NCBI RefSeq assembly: GCF_019891395.1
Contig: NZ_CP078143.1
Location: forward strand, 1,997,001 to 2,061,000
Source of the DNA: Nitratireductor kimnyeongensis
GTDB lineage: Bacteria > Pseudomonadota > Alphaproteobacteria > Rhizobiales > Rhizobiaceae
DNA length: 64,000 bases
Direction of reading: 5' to 3'
Shown here: piece by piece, positions 18,050-27,129 of the stretch
Numbering within the stretch: the first letter of the stretch is position 1
Layout of the letters: each line of letters starts with the position of its first letter
The notes under the pieces: generated by a model
Database searches by the model: none
Told to the model about the DNA's origin: nothing
Seen by the model: the letters and a program-made list of their open reading frames with translations, nothing else
Program-made: the position numbers and the translations under genes

Positions 18050-18835
18050 ATGCTCAGCACGCTGCGTTTCGTCATCGCTATCGGGATTGTCGCGCTCTAC
18101 ACTCTGCCGCTTATGGTGGTGCAGGAAATCGCGCTCAGAACCGGATTTTTCAGCGACCGCATCGTGCCGCGCCTCTGGCACAGGCTCACGCTGCGTGTGC
18201 TCGGTGTGCGGGTGCGCATGAAAGGGCGCCGGTCGCGGGAGCGCCCGCAGATGATTGTTGCCAATCATGTCTCCTGGCTCGACATTCTGGTGCTCGGGTC
18301 ACTTGATGGCGTTCATTTCATAGCCAAATCGGACATGCGGAACTGGCCCATTCTTGGCACGTTTGCCCGCCAGCAGCGCTCCGTGTTCGTGGAGCGAGAG
18401 CGCCGCCGCGCATCGCCGGAGCAGGCGCGAGAGATTGCCGAACGGCTTTCCGACGGGGATCCGATGGTGCTTTTCGCCGAGGGCACGACCGGCGACGGCA
18501 ACAAGGTCCTGCCATTCAAGAGCACGCTCTTCGGCGCAGCGCAGCTTGCGCTCGGGGAGGACAAAAGCAGGCAGGTGACCATTCAGCCCGCAGCCATTGT
18601 CTACCTGGCAAGCCACGGACTGAAACTGGACCGGCGGGAACGCTCAACCATTTCGTGGATCGGCGACCTCGATCTGATGCCCCATCTCCGACTGGTCCTC
18701 GCCGCGCGGCCTCTTGATGTGGAGGTCCGGTTCGGAGCGCCTCTCCCATTCTCTGTCGCAGGCGAGCGGAAGAAAATCGCGCGTGAGGCGGAAAACCAGG
18801 TCCGCTCAATGCTCGTGCAGGCTCTGCGGTCGTAA
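18050..18835 (+). CDS. Lysophospholipid (1-acyl-glycerol-3-phosphate-type) acyltransferase
   Basis: 261 residues. An N-terminal membrane anchor (about residues 3-25) precedes a PlsC-type domain: NHVSWLDI carries the HX4D catalytic motif (about residues 68-75), VFVERERRR the second block, and LFAEGTTGDGN the third (EGT). The enzyme moves an acyl chain onto a lysophospholipid or ornithine-type lyso-lipid at the inner membrane. In related genomes this gene lies between rimI and miaB, as here apart from the inserted pair that follows. Exact acceptor (PlsC or OlsA-like) is not determinable. Confidence 0.85.
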   Translation: MLSTLRFVIAIGIVALYTLPLMVVQEIALRTGFFSDRIVPRLWHRLTLRVLGVRVRMKGRRSRERPQMIVANHVSWLDILVLGSLDGVHFIAKSDMRNWPILGTFARQQRSVFVERERRRASPEQAREIAERLSDGDPMVLFAEGTTGDGNKVLPFKSTLFGAAQLALGEDKSRQVTIQPAAIVYLASHGLKLDRRERSTISWIGDLDLMPHLRLVLAARPLDVEVRFGAPLPFSVAGERKKIAREAENQVRSMLVQALRS

Positions 18836-18875
18836 GCCGCAGCGCGAGAGACATCAGGCTGCAAGATAGCTGCGC

Positions 18876-19634
18876 TTATCGAACGGAAGCGACGGCGCGC
18901 TCGATCAGTTCAGCAATGTCGTTCGGATGGCTCATCGGAAGCAGGTGCCCGGCGGCGATCTCGATCGTTTGCGCGCCCGAACGTTCGGACATCCATCTTT
19001 GAAGGTCCGGTGAGACAGTGCGGTCCCGCGTTGCCACCGCTGACCACACCGGCAGACCATGCCAAGCTGCGAACTGCGCCGTCTGCGTGAAGATCGCAAT
19101 GTTCGCCGCCGCCTGCGCATTGGCCGTATAGGTTGCGTCCGCCGGTGAAAGGCCATTGGCCACATCTTTCATCCAGACCGCGTCTTTCACGGTGAAGTAG
19201 CCGTCCTCCGAGATCGTCAGGGGGTCTGCCGACATGGCCGGTGGCATCGTCGCGTTCAACGAAGCAAGGCTGTCGCCCACCTCCGGCTGAAATGCTGCTA
19301 TGTAGACCAATGCCCTTGCGGCCGGCTCCTGTGCTGCCTGGGTGATGATCATGCCACCATAGGAATGACCGACGAGAACCATCGGCCCGTCTTCCTGCCT
19401 TATTGCGCGGCGCGCCGCCTTCACATCATCCGGCATGGACGTGAAGGGTAGTTGCAGAACCTTTGTCTCGATGCCTTTTGCTGTCAGTTTTTCAAAGACA
19501 GCCCGCCAAGAGGCACCTTCCATCCCGATGCCGGGGACAAGAAGCACTTTGGGCGTGTCAGCCAGTACCGGTGAGGCGAACACCAAGCCAAGCACGACTA
19601 TCGCAAATTTAGAGGCGGTTCTTAGCGATTTCAT
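18876..19634 (-). CDS. Secreted alpha/beta hydrolase
   Basis: 252 residues with a signal peptide ending near residue 25 (VLA before DTPK), so probably periplasmic. The nucleophile elbow is GHSYGG (about residues 93-98); an aspartate in ATRDRTVSP and histidine in AGHLLPMSHP complete a plausible catalytic triad. The PGIGMEGASWRAVFEKL opening resembles the AB hydrolase-1 family of esterases. Divergent from a LysR regulator 102 bases away, a typical regulator-target pair. The pair separates two otherwise neighbouring housekeeping genes, suggesting insertion. Substrate unknown. Confidence 0.82.
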   Translation of the reverse strand: MKSLRTASKFAIVVLGLVFASPVLADTPKVLLVPGIGMEGASWRAVFEKLTAKGIETKVLQLPFTSMPDDVKAARRAIRQEDGPMVLVGHSYGGMIITQAAQEPAARALVYIAAFQPEVGDSLASLNATMPPAMSADPLTISEDGYFTVKDAVWMKDVANGLSPADATYTANAQAAANIAIFTQTAQFAAWHGLPVWSAVATRDRTVSPDLQRWMSERSGAQTIEIAAGHLLPMSHPNDIAELIERAVASVR

Positions 19635-19701
19635 GGGTCAATGCCTTTCGCAAAATTGTCTGCGAACTGGATAGAAGCCTGCCCAGAAAGGCACTATACT
19701 G

Positions 19702-19720
19702 ATAAAACTGATATGGTTAT
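19702..19720. promoter_or_regulatory. LysR-type operator candidate
   Basis: In the 102-base gap between the divergent hydrolase and LysR genes, ATAA (19702-19705) and TTAT (19717-19720) form an inverted repeat separated by 11 bases, the spacing favoured by LysR-type regulators. The match is short. Confidence 0.3.
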
Positions 19721-19736
19721 TCATCTGGAATGATTA

Positions 19737-20660
19737 ATGGATCGTCAGGACCTTTCCGCCCTGGTCGTGTTGAATGCGGTCGCGGAAGCAGGAAGCTTCA
19801 CGCGGGCATCTCGACAGCTCAACCGGGCTCAATCGGGAGTCAGCCAGACGATCCGGGAGCTTGAGGCCCGACTTGGCGTTGCGCTTCTGGCGCGCACGAC
19901 GCGCAGCGTTCGCCTTACGGAGGCGGGAAGACGCCTGCTTGATGATGTCGCTCCGGCACTGATGCAAATTTCCAACAGCCTCACGCGCGCCAAAACTGGA
20001 GCCACCGAACCGGCGGGCACCTTGCGCATAACCACGCTGGAACATCCTGCACAAACCATTCTCGTGCCGGCAATCGCCGAACTCCAGCAACGTTATCCCG
20101 CAATCGAGGTCGACCTCCATGTGAGTGATAGGCTCACCGATATCGTGGATGGCGGTTTTGACGCGGGCGTCCGGTTTGCCGGACATCTGGAAAAAGACAT
20201 GACGGCCATTCCGATCAGCGCCGACATCCGCGCCACGGTCGTGGGTGCGCCGCGTTACTTCGAGCGCCACGGAAAGCCTTGCGAGTTGGAGGATCTCAGA
20301 CGCCATGATTGCATCAACTACCGGCTCGCGACACATGGCGTGCGCTATCGCTGGCTGTTTCAGAAATCGGGCAGGCCGATAGAGGTTGCCGTGTCTGGCA
20401 CGCTCACCGTCAACGGGACGGCGGTTCTGCTTGAAGCGGCGCGCCGTGGCATAGGTCTAGGATATGTGTTTGAACCTTTGGCCGCAGCGGATTTGTCAGC
20501 AGGAACCCTTGAAACATGCCTCGAATCCTATGCGCCATCCTGGAGCCGCTATCATCTCTATTATCCTGATCGGCGCCAGAAATCTCCTGCATTGAAGGCA
20601 TTTATGGAGGTTCTCCAGGGACGGGGACGCGCAGCAGGTGAAAAACCGTCTGTTTTTTGA
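19737..20660 (+). CDS. LysR-family transcriptional regulator
   Basis: 307 residues: an N-terminal winged helix ([20 protein letters not shown] onward, [22 protein letters not shown] as recognition helix and linker, residues about 5-60) and a LysR substrate domain with [12 protein letters not shown] and [28 protein letters not shown]. This subgroup (close to AaeR/DmlR-type regulators) usually acts on a divergent neighbour, here the alpha/beta hydrolase. Its stop is 26 bases from the miaB start, with no terminator seen, so read-through into miaB is possible. Confidence 0.9.
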   Translation: MDRQDLSALVVLNAVAEAGSFTRASRQLNRAQSGVSQTIRELEARLGVALLARTTRSVRLTEAGRRLLDDVAPALMQISNSLTRAKTGATEPAGTLRITTLEHPAQTILVPAIAELQQRYPAIEVDLHVSDRLTDIVDGGFDAGVRFAGHLEKDMTAIPISADIRATVVGAPRYFERHGKPCELEDLRRHDCINYRLATHGVRYRWLFQKSGRPIEVAVSGTLTVNGTAVLLEAARRGIGLGYVFEPLAAADLSAGTLETCLESYAPSWSRYHLYYPDRRQKSPALKAFMEVLQGRGRAAGEKPSVF

Positions 20661-20686
20661 CATGCAAAAGCGTTAGGAAGCGCGGT

Positions 20687-22099
20687 ATGGAACAGAATTC
20701 TTTGCATCATTCCGGCACCGCCGCTTCCAGCGAAGAGGCCGTTGCCGCCCCGGCAGCCACCAAAAAGGTTTTCGTGAAAACCTATGGTTGTCAGATGAAT
20801 GTCTACGATTCGCAGCGCATGTCCGATGCGCTGGCAGCTGACGGCTATGCTCCGACGGATCAGATCGAAGAGGCGGACCTCGTTCTACTGAACACCTGCC
20901 ACATCCGTGAAAAGGCGGCGGAGAAGGTGTATTCCGAGCTCGGCCGCATCCGCCAGCTCAAGGAAGAGCGCAGCCAGGCGGGCCGCGAAACGGTGATCGG
21001 CGTGGCCGGTTGCGTGGCACAGGCCGAGGGTCAGGAGATCCTGCGCCGCGCGCCTGCCGTCGATCTGGTGATCGGGCCGCAGACCTATCACCGCCTGCCC
21101 AAAGTGGTGAAGCGGGCGCTTGGCGGCGAAAAGATCGTTGAGACCGAATACGCCATCGAGGACAAGTTCGAGCATCTGCCGCAGCCGCAGAAGCGCGTGG
21201 TGCGCAATCGTGGCGTGACGGCGTTTCTCACCGTGCAGGAAGGCTGCGACAAATTCTGCACCTTCTGTGTGGTTCCCTATACGCGAGGCTCGGAAGTGTC
21301 GCGCTCCGTGGCGCAAATCGTTGCCGAGGCCGAGCGTCTTGCCGAGGGTGGTGTGCGCGAGGTGACGCTGCTTGGCCAGAACGTCAACGCCTGGCATGGC
21401 GAGGGTGCCGATGGGCGCGAATGGGGGCTTGGCGAGCTTCTGTTCCGGCTGGCGGAAATCCCCGGTCTCGATCGGCTGCGCTACACGACCAGCCATCCGC
21501 GTGACATGGACGACGCGCTGATCGCCGCCCACCGCGATCTGCCCAAGCTGATGCCTTATCTCCACCTGCCGGTGCAGTCGGGATCCGACCGGATCCTGAA
21601 AGCAATGAACCGCAAGCATACGGGCGATGATTATCGACGGCTGATCGACAGGATCAGAGAGGCGCGGCCAGACATAGCCATGTCGGGCGATTTCATCGTC
21701 GGTTTCCCGGGCGAAACGGAGCAGGATTTCGAGGACACGATGCAACTGATCCGCTACGTGACCTATGCGCAGGCCTTCTCGTTCAAATATTCGCCGCGTC
21801 CGGGAACGCCGGGAGCGGATCTGGGCGGTCAGGTGCCGGAAGCTGTGAAGGATGAGCGGCTACAGGCACTTCAGGCACTGCTTACCGAACAGCAGCGCGC
21901 TTTCGTTCAGAGCCTCGTTGGCAGCGAGATGGACGTGTTGCTGGAGAAGCCCGGGCGTCAGCCGGGCCAGCGCGTCGGTAGATCACCCTGGCTTCAGCCT
22001 GTGATTCTTGATGAAAAAGCCGGCGAAATCGGTGACATTGTTCATGTTCGAATCACGCAGGCAGGCCCCAACAGCCTGTTTGCAGAGCCGGTGTCGTAA
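20687..22099 (+). CDS. miaB: MiaB, tRNA-2-methylthio-N6-dimethylallyladenosine synthase
   Basis: 470 residues from the ATG at 20687, chosen for the TAGGAAG site just upstream. Order: UPF0004 domain with cluster cysteines in TYGCQMN (Cys35), NTCHIRE and AGCVAQ; radical SAM domain with [16 protein letters not shown]-terminal TRAM domain. The enzyme carries two Fe-S clusters and adds the 2-methylthio group to i6A37 in tRNAs. It begins a row of close-set genes, miaB-phoH-ybeY-corC-lnt, conserved in alphaproteobacteria. Confidence 0.97.
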   Translation: MEQNSLHHSGTAASSEEAVAAPAATKKVFVKTYGCQMNVYDSQRMSDALAADGYAPTDQIEEADLVLLNTCHIREKAAEKVYSELGRIRQLKEERSQAGRETVIGVAGCVAQAEGQEILRRAPAVDLVIGPQTYHRLPKVVKRALGGEKIVETEYAIEDKFEHLPQPQKRVVRNRGVTAFLTVQEGCDKFCTFCVVPYTRGSEVSRSVAQIVAEAERLAEGGVREVTLLGQNVNAWHGEGADGREWGLGELLFRLAEIPGLDRLRYTTSHPRDMDDALIAAHRDLPKLMPYLHLPVQSGSDRILKAMNRKHTGDDYRRLIDRIREARPDIAMSGDFIVGFPGETEQDFEDTMQLIRYVTYAQAFSFKYSPRPGTPGADLGGQVPEAVKDERLQALQALLTEQQRAFVQSLVGSEMDVLLEKPGRQPGQRVGRSPWLQPVILDEKAGEIGDIVHVRITQAGPNSLFAEPVS

Positions 22100-22110
22100 A
22101 GGAGAGGCGT

Positions 22111-23127
22111 TTGACCGCCAGCACTGAGTTGAAGAACATGCCCTCCGGGGCCTCCGACATGGCACACATCGTGCTGACCTTCGATGACAACAAGCTGGCC
22201 AGCGCCCTTTACGGGCCCTTTGACGAGAATCTGGCCCAGATCGAGCAGCGGCTCGGCGTCGATATTCGCTCCAAGGGCAATCAGCTCACCGTCAAGGGGG
22301 AGAGCGTTGCCGCCGCACAGGCGCGCCGCGCACTCGATTATCTCTATGATCTCCTTCAAAAGGGGACAGAGCTTGCCCCCTCCGATGTGGATGGCGCCGT
22401 GCGGCTGGCCATCGCCGCCGATGAACAGCTCACCTTCCCGACCATGGAGAGCAAGGGAAAGCTCGCCGCGGCACAGATTTCCACGCGCAAGCGCACCGTT
22501 CATGCGCGCTCGGCCAACCAGGACGCCTATATGCGGGCGCTGGAGCGCTCGGAGCTCGTCTTCGGCATCGGCCCCGCCGGTACGGGCAAGACCTTCCTTG
22601 CCGTCGCTTATGCCGCGATGCTTTTGGAACGGGGGGCGGTGGATCGCATCATCCTGTCGCGTCCGGCGGTTGAAGCGGGCGAGCGGCTTGGCTTTTTGCC
22701 CGGAGACATGCGCGAGAAGGTCGATCCCTATCTGCGCCCGCTCTACGACGCTCTCTACGACATGATCCCGACCGAAAAGGTCGAGCGGGCGCTGGCGGCA
22801 GACGTGATCGAAATCGCGCCGCTTGCCTTCATGCGCGGACGCACACTGGCGAATTCAGTGGTAATCCTCGATGAGGCGCAGAACACCACGCCGATGCAGA
22901 TGAAAATGTTTCTGACGCGGCTTGGCGAGAATGCCCGCATGATCGTCACCGGTGACCCAAGCCAGATCGATCTCCCGCCCAATACCAAGTCTGGCCTGGT
23001 CGAAGCGCTTGAGGTGCTGGGAGATGTGCCCGGCATTGTCACCGTCCGCTTCGACGAGAAGGACGTGGTGCGCCATCCGCTGGTGGCTGCGATTGTCCGG
23101 GCCTATGACAAGAAGGCGCGGGGCTGA
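22111..23127 (+). CDS. phoH: PhoH-like ATPase
   Basis: 338 residues. The start is a TTG at 22111, supported by an AAAGGAG motif at 22098-22104 with six-base spacing. An N-terminal KH-like region is followed by the PhoH domain, with Walker A FGIGPAGTGKTFLA near residues 150-163, SRPAVEAGERLGFLPGD, and Walker B VVILDEAQNTTPMQMK. PhoH proteins are RNA-linked ATPases or helicase-like enzymes, and genomic pairing with ybeY (14 bases downstream) suggests a role in rRNA maturation or RNA decay; the exact activity is not settled. Confidence 0.93.
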   Translation: MTASTELKNMPSGASDMAHIVLTFDDNKLASALYGPFDENLAQIEQRLGVDIRSKGNQLTVKGESVAAAQARRALDYLYDLLQKGTELAPSDVDGAVRLAIAADEQLTFPTMESKGKLAAAQISTRKRTVHARSANQDAYMRALERSELVFGIGPAGTGKTFLAVAYAAMLLERGAVDRIILSRPAVEAGERLGFLPGDMREKVDPYLRPLYDALYDMIPTEKVERALAADVIEIAPLAFMRGRTLANSVVILDEAQNTTPMQMKMFLTRLGENARMIVTGDPSQIDLPPNTKSGLVEALEVLGDVPGIVTVRFDEKDVVRHPLVAAIVRAYDKKARG

Positions 23128-23140
23128 TCCGCGCGGGCTG

Positions 23141-23644
23141 ATGGACGATATTCCCCCTGCCGGCGAAAAGCCGGAAATCTTTGTTGAAGTCGCCATTGAG
23201 GCGGGTGCCTGGACATCGGAAACTGCGCTTCAGGCGCTGGCAGAGCGGGCCATTCGCGCGGCTATATCGGTAATTGAACTTGAGCCGGATGAAGGCGGTG
23301 CGATCAGCCTGCTTTTTACCGGCGACGCCGAAATCCAGGTGTTGAATCGACAATGGCGCGGCAAGGACAAGCCCACAAATGTGCTTTCCTTTCCTGCGCC
23401 TGAGATGATCAATCCGGGAGATGAATTGCAGCCCCTCGGTGACATTATCGTCGCTCAAGAGACCGTGGCGAAGGAAGCTGCAGAAGAGGGTAAGCAATTC
23501 GATCACCATCTGACGCATCTCATCGTTCACGGATTTTTGCATATCATGGGGTATGACCATGAAACCGATGAAGAAGCTGAAGAGATGGAAGAATTGGAGC
23601 GCAAAGCGCTGCAAACACTTGCCATTCACGATCCTTACGCCTAA
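23141..23644 (+). CDS. ybeY: YbeY endoribonuclease
   Basis: 167 residues from the ATG at 23141; longer upstream frames overlap phoH and are not family-like. The zinc site is the HLIVHGFLHIMGYDH segment (about residues 122-136), the H-X3-H-X5-H signature. YbeY is a metal-dependent RNase active in 16S rRNA 3' end maturation and small-RNA metabolism in rhizobia. It follows phoH and precedes corC, the conserved order. Confidence 0.95.
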   Translation: MDDIPPAGEKPEIFVEVAIEAGAWTSETALQALAERAIRAAISVIELEPDEGGAISLLFTGDAEIQVLNRQWRGKDKPTNVLSFPAPEMINPGDELQPLGDIIVAQETVAKEAAEEGKQFDHHLTHLIVHGFLHIMGYDHETDEEAEEMEELERKALQTLAIHDPYA

Positions 23645-23671
23645 CTGAAGGGCTTAATTGAACAAACGGCC

Positions 23672-24727
23672 ATGACAGAGAACACGATGATCGCGGTGGG
23701 AGATGCGCCCGCAAGCGAGACGAGCTCCCCCGAGGAGGGGGAAGAGGGGTCTAGTAGACCCCCGCAACACAACCCCGGCAGCCGCCTGTCCCTCTGGGAG
23801 AGAATGATGGCAGCGCTTGGCATTCGCAACGGTTCTTCGCTACGCGATGATCTCGCGGACGCACTGGACGAGCATACCCACGACACGGCGGCCTTTTCCC
23901 CCGGGGAAAGGGCGATGCTCAAGAACATCCTTCGCCTGCGCGAGCTGCGTGTCGAAGATGTGATGGTTCCGCGCGCCGATATCGAGGCAGTCGATCTCAC
24001 GACAACGCTGGGTGAACTCCTGAACGCCTTTGAGCGGTCGGGTCATTCGCGGATGCCGGTTTACGGCGAGACGCTCGATGATCCGCGCGGGATGGTCCAC
24101 ATCCGGGATGTGGTCACGCACATTACCAAGACGGCCAGAGCCAAACGAGGGCGGGCGAGAAAAACGCCCGAACCGGTAGCGTTTGATCTTGGCAAGGTGG
24201 ATCTCGATCGGTCGATCGGGGAGTTGAACCTTCCCCGTTCGATTCTGTTCGTGCCGCCTTCCATGCTTGCATCGGACCTGATGGCCCGCATGCAGGCCTC
24301 TCGTACGCAAATGGCCCTTGTGATTGACGAATATGGCGGGACCGACGGCCTCGTTTCACTGGAAGACATTGTTGAAATGGTTGTCGGTGATATCGAAGAT
24401 GAGCACGACGACGATGCGCCCCTCATCGAGCAAGTGGGCGAGGATGTCTTTGTTGTGGACGCCAAGGCTGAGATCGAGGACGTCGCCGAAGTGATTGGTG
24501 ACGATTTTCACGCAGAGGAACACTCTGAGGACGTGGACACGATCGGTGGCGTGATTTTCAATGTTTTGGGCCGTGTCCCGGCACGAGGCGAGGTGGTCCA
24601 GGCGATCCCGGGCTTTGAATTTCAGGTCATGGATGCTGATCCGCGCCGGGTAAAGCGTGTGCGCATCGTGCATAACCGCGCGTCCGAGCGCCGAAGAAGA
24701 TCGTTGCGACCCGGCGACAATTTGTAG
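23672..24727 (+). CDS. CorC/TlyC-like CBS-domain protein
   Basis: 351 residues without membrane helices. After a variable 45-residue N-terminus come a CBS pair (LRELRVEDVMVPRADIEAVD onward, roughly 85-235, including the GHSRMPVYGETLDDPRGMVH segment and MALVIDEYGGTDGLVSLEDI) and a C-terminal CorC_HlyC transporter-associated domain (about 250-340). Related proteins are linked to magnesium/cobalt efflux or membrane stress, but function is poorly established. The N-terminal part is encoded by a stretch with two strong palindromes (23722-23775), which reads like a repeat tolerated in frame. No convincing ribosome binding site. Confidence 0.88.
   Translation: MTENTMIAVGDAPASETSSPEEGEEGSSRPPQHNPGSRLSLWERMMAALGIRNGSSLRDDLADALDEHTHDTAAFSPGERAMLKNILRLRELRVEDVMVPRADIEAVDLTTTLGELLNAFERSGHSRMPVYGETLDDPRGMVHIRDVVTHITKTARAKRGRARKTPEPVAFDLGKVDLDRSIGELNLPRSILFVPPSMLASDLMARMQASRTQMALVIDEYGGTDGLVSLEDIVEMVVGDIEDEHDDDAPLIEQVGEDVFVVDAKAEIEDVAEVIGDDFHAEEHSEDVDTIGGVIFNVLGRVPARGEVVQAIPGFEFQVMDADPRRVKRVRIVHNRASERRRRSLRPGDNL
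23722..23763. repeat. Double palindrome inside the corC frame
   Basis: CCCCC-GAGGA-GGGGG is followed within a few bases by GGGGTCT-AGT-AGACCCC, a 7-base perfect stem with a 3-base loop. Both lie in the coding part for the variable N-terminal linker. The pattern is that of a small intergenic-type repeat element that landed in frame. Confidence 0.5.
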
Positions 24728-24817
24728 CTCCTGACATTCTAACCCGCGACACGGTTTCAAAGCGCGGCAAACTGCTGATACTGCTTGTCATGTGATTCGG
24801 GTTTCACGGATGCGTGC

Positions 24818-26401
24818 ATGGAGAGCCTTGCCGGACGGGTTGTATTGCTGAGTGGGTGGCGACGGTCGCTCGTCTCCTTCGCAGCGGGCGGTTTCGCTTC
24901 CCTTTCACAACCGCCATTTGACTTCTTCGCCGCCTGCTTTGTTGCCTTTCCCGTCCTGGTTTGGCTCCTGGATGGTGCGGTCGGCGAGGGGCGCGGCCTC
25001 CGTTCACTAGTAATTCCTGCCTTTAAAACGGGCTGGTGGTTCGGTTTCGGGTATTTTATGCTTGGACTGTGGTGGATCGGCACTGCATTGCTGGTCGACG
25101 CGGAAAATTATGCTTGGGCCGTTCCGTTTGCTGTTGTAGGAATCCCGGCATTTCTTGCAATTTTCTACGGGCTTGCAGCGCTTCTTTCGCGGTTTTTTTG
25201 GTCGGACGGGATCATGAGAGTGATTTCTCTTGCGTTCTTTTTCGGCATTATTGAGTCCATAAGGGGCATAGTCTTCACGGGTTTTCCGTGGGGCGCTATC
25301 GGTTACGCCGCTATGCCCACATTGCTAAGCATGCAGTCGGCTAAGGTACTTGGGCTGGCTGGTATGAATTTTCTGGCGGTTTTGGTGTTTTCGATGCCGG
25401 CGCTCCTGGGTACTCGCCGGCATCTTCTCATCGGCAGTATTACCGCCATCGGTCTGGTAACAATGCAGTTGGCATATGGTTATCTAAGTCTCTCCAGAGA
25501 AATCCGGTCTGATAATTTTTTGCCGGTGCGGATCGTTCAACCGTCGATCAAACAGACTGAAAAATGGGATTCCTCCGAACAAACGCGCATCTTTAACATC
25601 CTGCTGGATCTCACTCGACGTCAGACGGCCGAAGGCGTCGAAAAGCCTAAGTTGATTGTTTGGCCCGAGACTGCAGTCCCATTTCTGTTCACCGAACGCC
25701 CCGAAGCCCTGGTCCAACTCGGCGAAGCGTTGGACGAGGGGCAAATGCTCCTGACCGGCGCTGTGCGCGCCGAAGGCGGCGATGGTCTGGGTCCGACCCG
25801 CTATTACAATTCAGTTGTGGCGATAGGTCAGGACGGAACAATTATTGACGCAGTCGACAAGGTGCATCTGGTCCCATTTGGCGAATACGTGCCGTTCGCC
25901 AACCTGTTGAATAATCTAGGGATAGAAGAGATAGTGCAGTCAGCAGGTCCGTTCACAGCGGGTGGTGTGCGTCGTCCCCTCACTGTTTTCGAGGGCACTC
26001 GCATTATGCCGTTCGTCTGCTACGAGATCATCTTTCCGCACTTGGTCGCTGAGGTTGCAGATCAGTCGGATATTCTTGTCAACGTCACAAATGACGCCTG
26101 GTTTGGGGTGACGCCCGGTCCTTATCAGCATTTTCGACAGGCCCGCGTGCGTGCTGTTGAAAACGGGCGCCCGTTGCTGCGTGCCGCCAACTCCGGCATC
26201 TCTGCTGTTATCGACTCATCGGGCCGTATCATCGACGCTTTCGATCTTAATGCTGTGGGCAATCTGGACCTCCGAATGCCTATTGAGAAGCCTGAGAAAT
26301 TTTATTTTGAGAATCCGGGAACCAATGGAATGTTTATTGCGTTTGGTTTTGGGACCGTGCTTTTCGGTTCAAGTATTGTTCGACGTCTGAGAGCGAATTG
26401 A
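24818..26401 (+). CDS. lnt: Lnt, apolipoprotein N-acyltransferase
   Basis: 527 residues from the ATG at 24818. About six to eight N-terminal helices, with FPWGAIGYA near the end of the helical part, precede a periplasmic nitrilase-like domain. The catalytic triad is visible: Glu in VWPETAVPFLF, Lys in DKVHLVPFGEYVPF, Cys in PFVCYEIIFP. Lnt adds the third acyl chain to the N-terminal cysteine of lipoproteins in the inner membrane. It ends the miaB-phoH-ybeY-corC-lnt row. Its base composition is a little more AT-rich than its neighbours. Confidence 0.95.
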   Translation: MESLAGRVVLLSGWRRSLVSFAAGGFASLSQPPFDFFAACFVAFPVLVWLLDGAVGEGRGLRSLVIPAFKTGWWFGFGYFMLGLWWIGTALLVDAENYAWAVPFAVVGIPAFLAIFYGLAALLSRFFWSDGIMRVISLAFFFGIIESIRGIVFTGFPWGAIGYAAMPTLLSMQSAKVLGLAGMNFLAVLVFSMPALLGTRRHLLIGSITAIGLVTMQLAYGYLSLSREIRSDNFLPVRIVQPSIKQTEKWDSSEQTRIFNILLDLTRRQTAEGVEKPKLIVWPETAVPFLFTERPEALVQLGEALDEGQMLLTGAVRAEGGDGLGPTRYYNSVVAIGQDGTIIDAVDKVHLVPFGEYVPFANLLNNLGIEEIVQSAGPFTAGGVRRPLTVFEGTRIMPFVCYEIIFPHLVAEVADQSDILVNVTNDAWFGVTPGPYQHFRQARVRAVENGRPLLRAANSGISAVIDSSGRIIDAFDLNAVGNLDLRMPIEKPEKFYFENPGTNGMFIAFGFGTVLFGSSIVRRLRAN

Positions 26402-26533
26402 CATCGTCCCTTTCGGCTACGCATAGTGTGTAAGCCGACTACATCGCAATTCGATTTGACAGGCTTGGGGCTCTGGGAGGTCGAAGAGGTAGATCGGTCA
26501 ATGGCAACCCCGTGCCGGACGGCGAGGGAATAT

Positions 26534-26947
26534 ATGAACAAGAACAAGAAAAAACCGAATCCGATCGACATTCATGTTGGAGGTCGGATTAGACTAAGAA
26601 GAAACATGCTTGGCATGAGCCAGGAAAAACTTGGCGAAAGCCTGGGTATAACTTTCCAGCAAATTCAGAAATACGAGAAGGGTACGAATCGCGTCGGCGC
26701 GAGCCGGCTGCAGGCAATCGCTTCGGTCCTCAGTGCTCCGGTGTCGTTCTTCTTTGAAGGCGCACCAGGCGAGGAAAGCGAGGGCGGAAAGGGAATGGCA
26801 GAGGACGGTGCGGACTTTGTCGTCGATTTTCTCAACAGCAGCGAAGGTGTTCAGCTGAACAGGGCGTTTGCGAAGATTTCTGACCCTAAGGTGCGCCGTC
26901 GTATCATCGACTTGGTCAAGGTGCTGGCCGTCGAGAACCAGGACTGA
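26534..26947 (+). CDS. XRE-family helix-turn-helix regulator
   Basis: 137 residues from the ATG at 26534, preceded by GGCGAGGGA. The HTH_3 domain occupies about residues 12-66: HVGGRIRLRRNMLGMSQEKL then SLGITFQQIQKYEKGTNRVG, a near-canonical recognition helix. The C-terminal tail includes FVVDFLNSSEGVQLNRAFAKI, found in the short rhizobial XRE regulators encoded beside metK, several of which influence symbiotic or exopolysaccharide traits. The gene is followed by a terminator and then metK. Confidence 0.9.
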   Translation: MNKNKKKPNPIDIHVGGRIRLRRNMLGMSQEKLGESLGITFQQIQKYEKGTNRVGASRLQAIASVLSAPVSFFFEGAPGEESEGGKGMAEDGADFVVDFLNSSEGVQLNRAFAKISDPKVRRRIIDLVKVLAVENQD

Positions 26948-26992
26948 GGGTTCCCATAGAACGCTGATAGCTCTCCCAGAGCGCTACTGATC

Positions 26993-27029
26993 AACAGGGG
27001 ATGGGTAAAACCGTTCCCTGTTTTGCTTT
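26993..27029 (+). terminator. Terminator after the XRE regulator
   Basis: AACAGGG (26993-26999) pairs with CCCTGTT (27016-27022), with the stem extendable inward, followed by TTGCTTT. It starts 45 bases after the regulator stop. Confidence 0.7.
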
Positions 27030-27047
27030 ATGTCGCAACCGTTATGC

Positions 27048-27076
27048 TTGACCTGATGCATCGAGCTTCGCTAACA
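27048..27076 (+). promoter_or_regulatory. Putative metK promoter
   Basis: TTGACC (27048-27053), a 17-base spacer, and CTAACA (27071-27076), lying between the XRE terminator and the metK GTG start. An AACAGG/CCTGTT hairpin overlaps the predicted start of transcription. I looked for SAM-II and SAM/SAH aptamer cores here and saw none. Confidence 0.35.
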
Positions 27077-27129
27077 GGAAGGCGCCTGTTGCCGACAGAT
27101 TGATCGGCTTCTTCTCAGAGGGGATACCC

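Noticed and set aside
22952..23140. N-terminal extension of ybeY into phoH
   Set aside because: The extension is the out-of-frame reading of phoH; the ATG at 23141 gives the standard YbeY length.
26948..27129. SAM-sensing riboswitch ahead of metK
   Set aside because: Neither the SAM-II pseudoknot core nor the SAM/SAH motif could be found; the structured part is a terminator for the upstream regulator.
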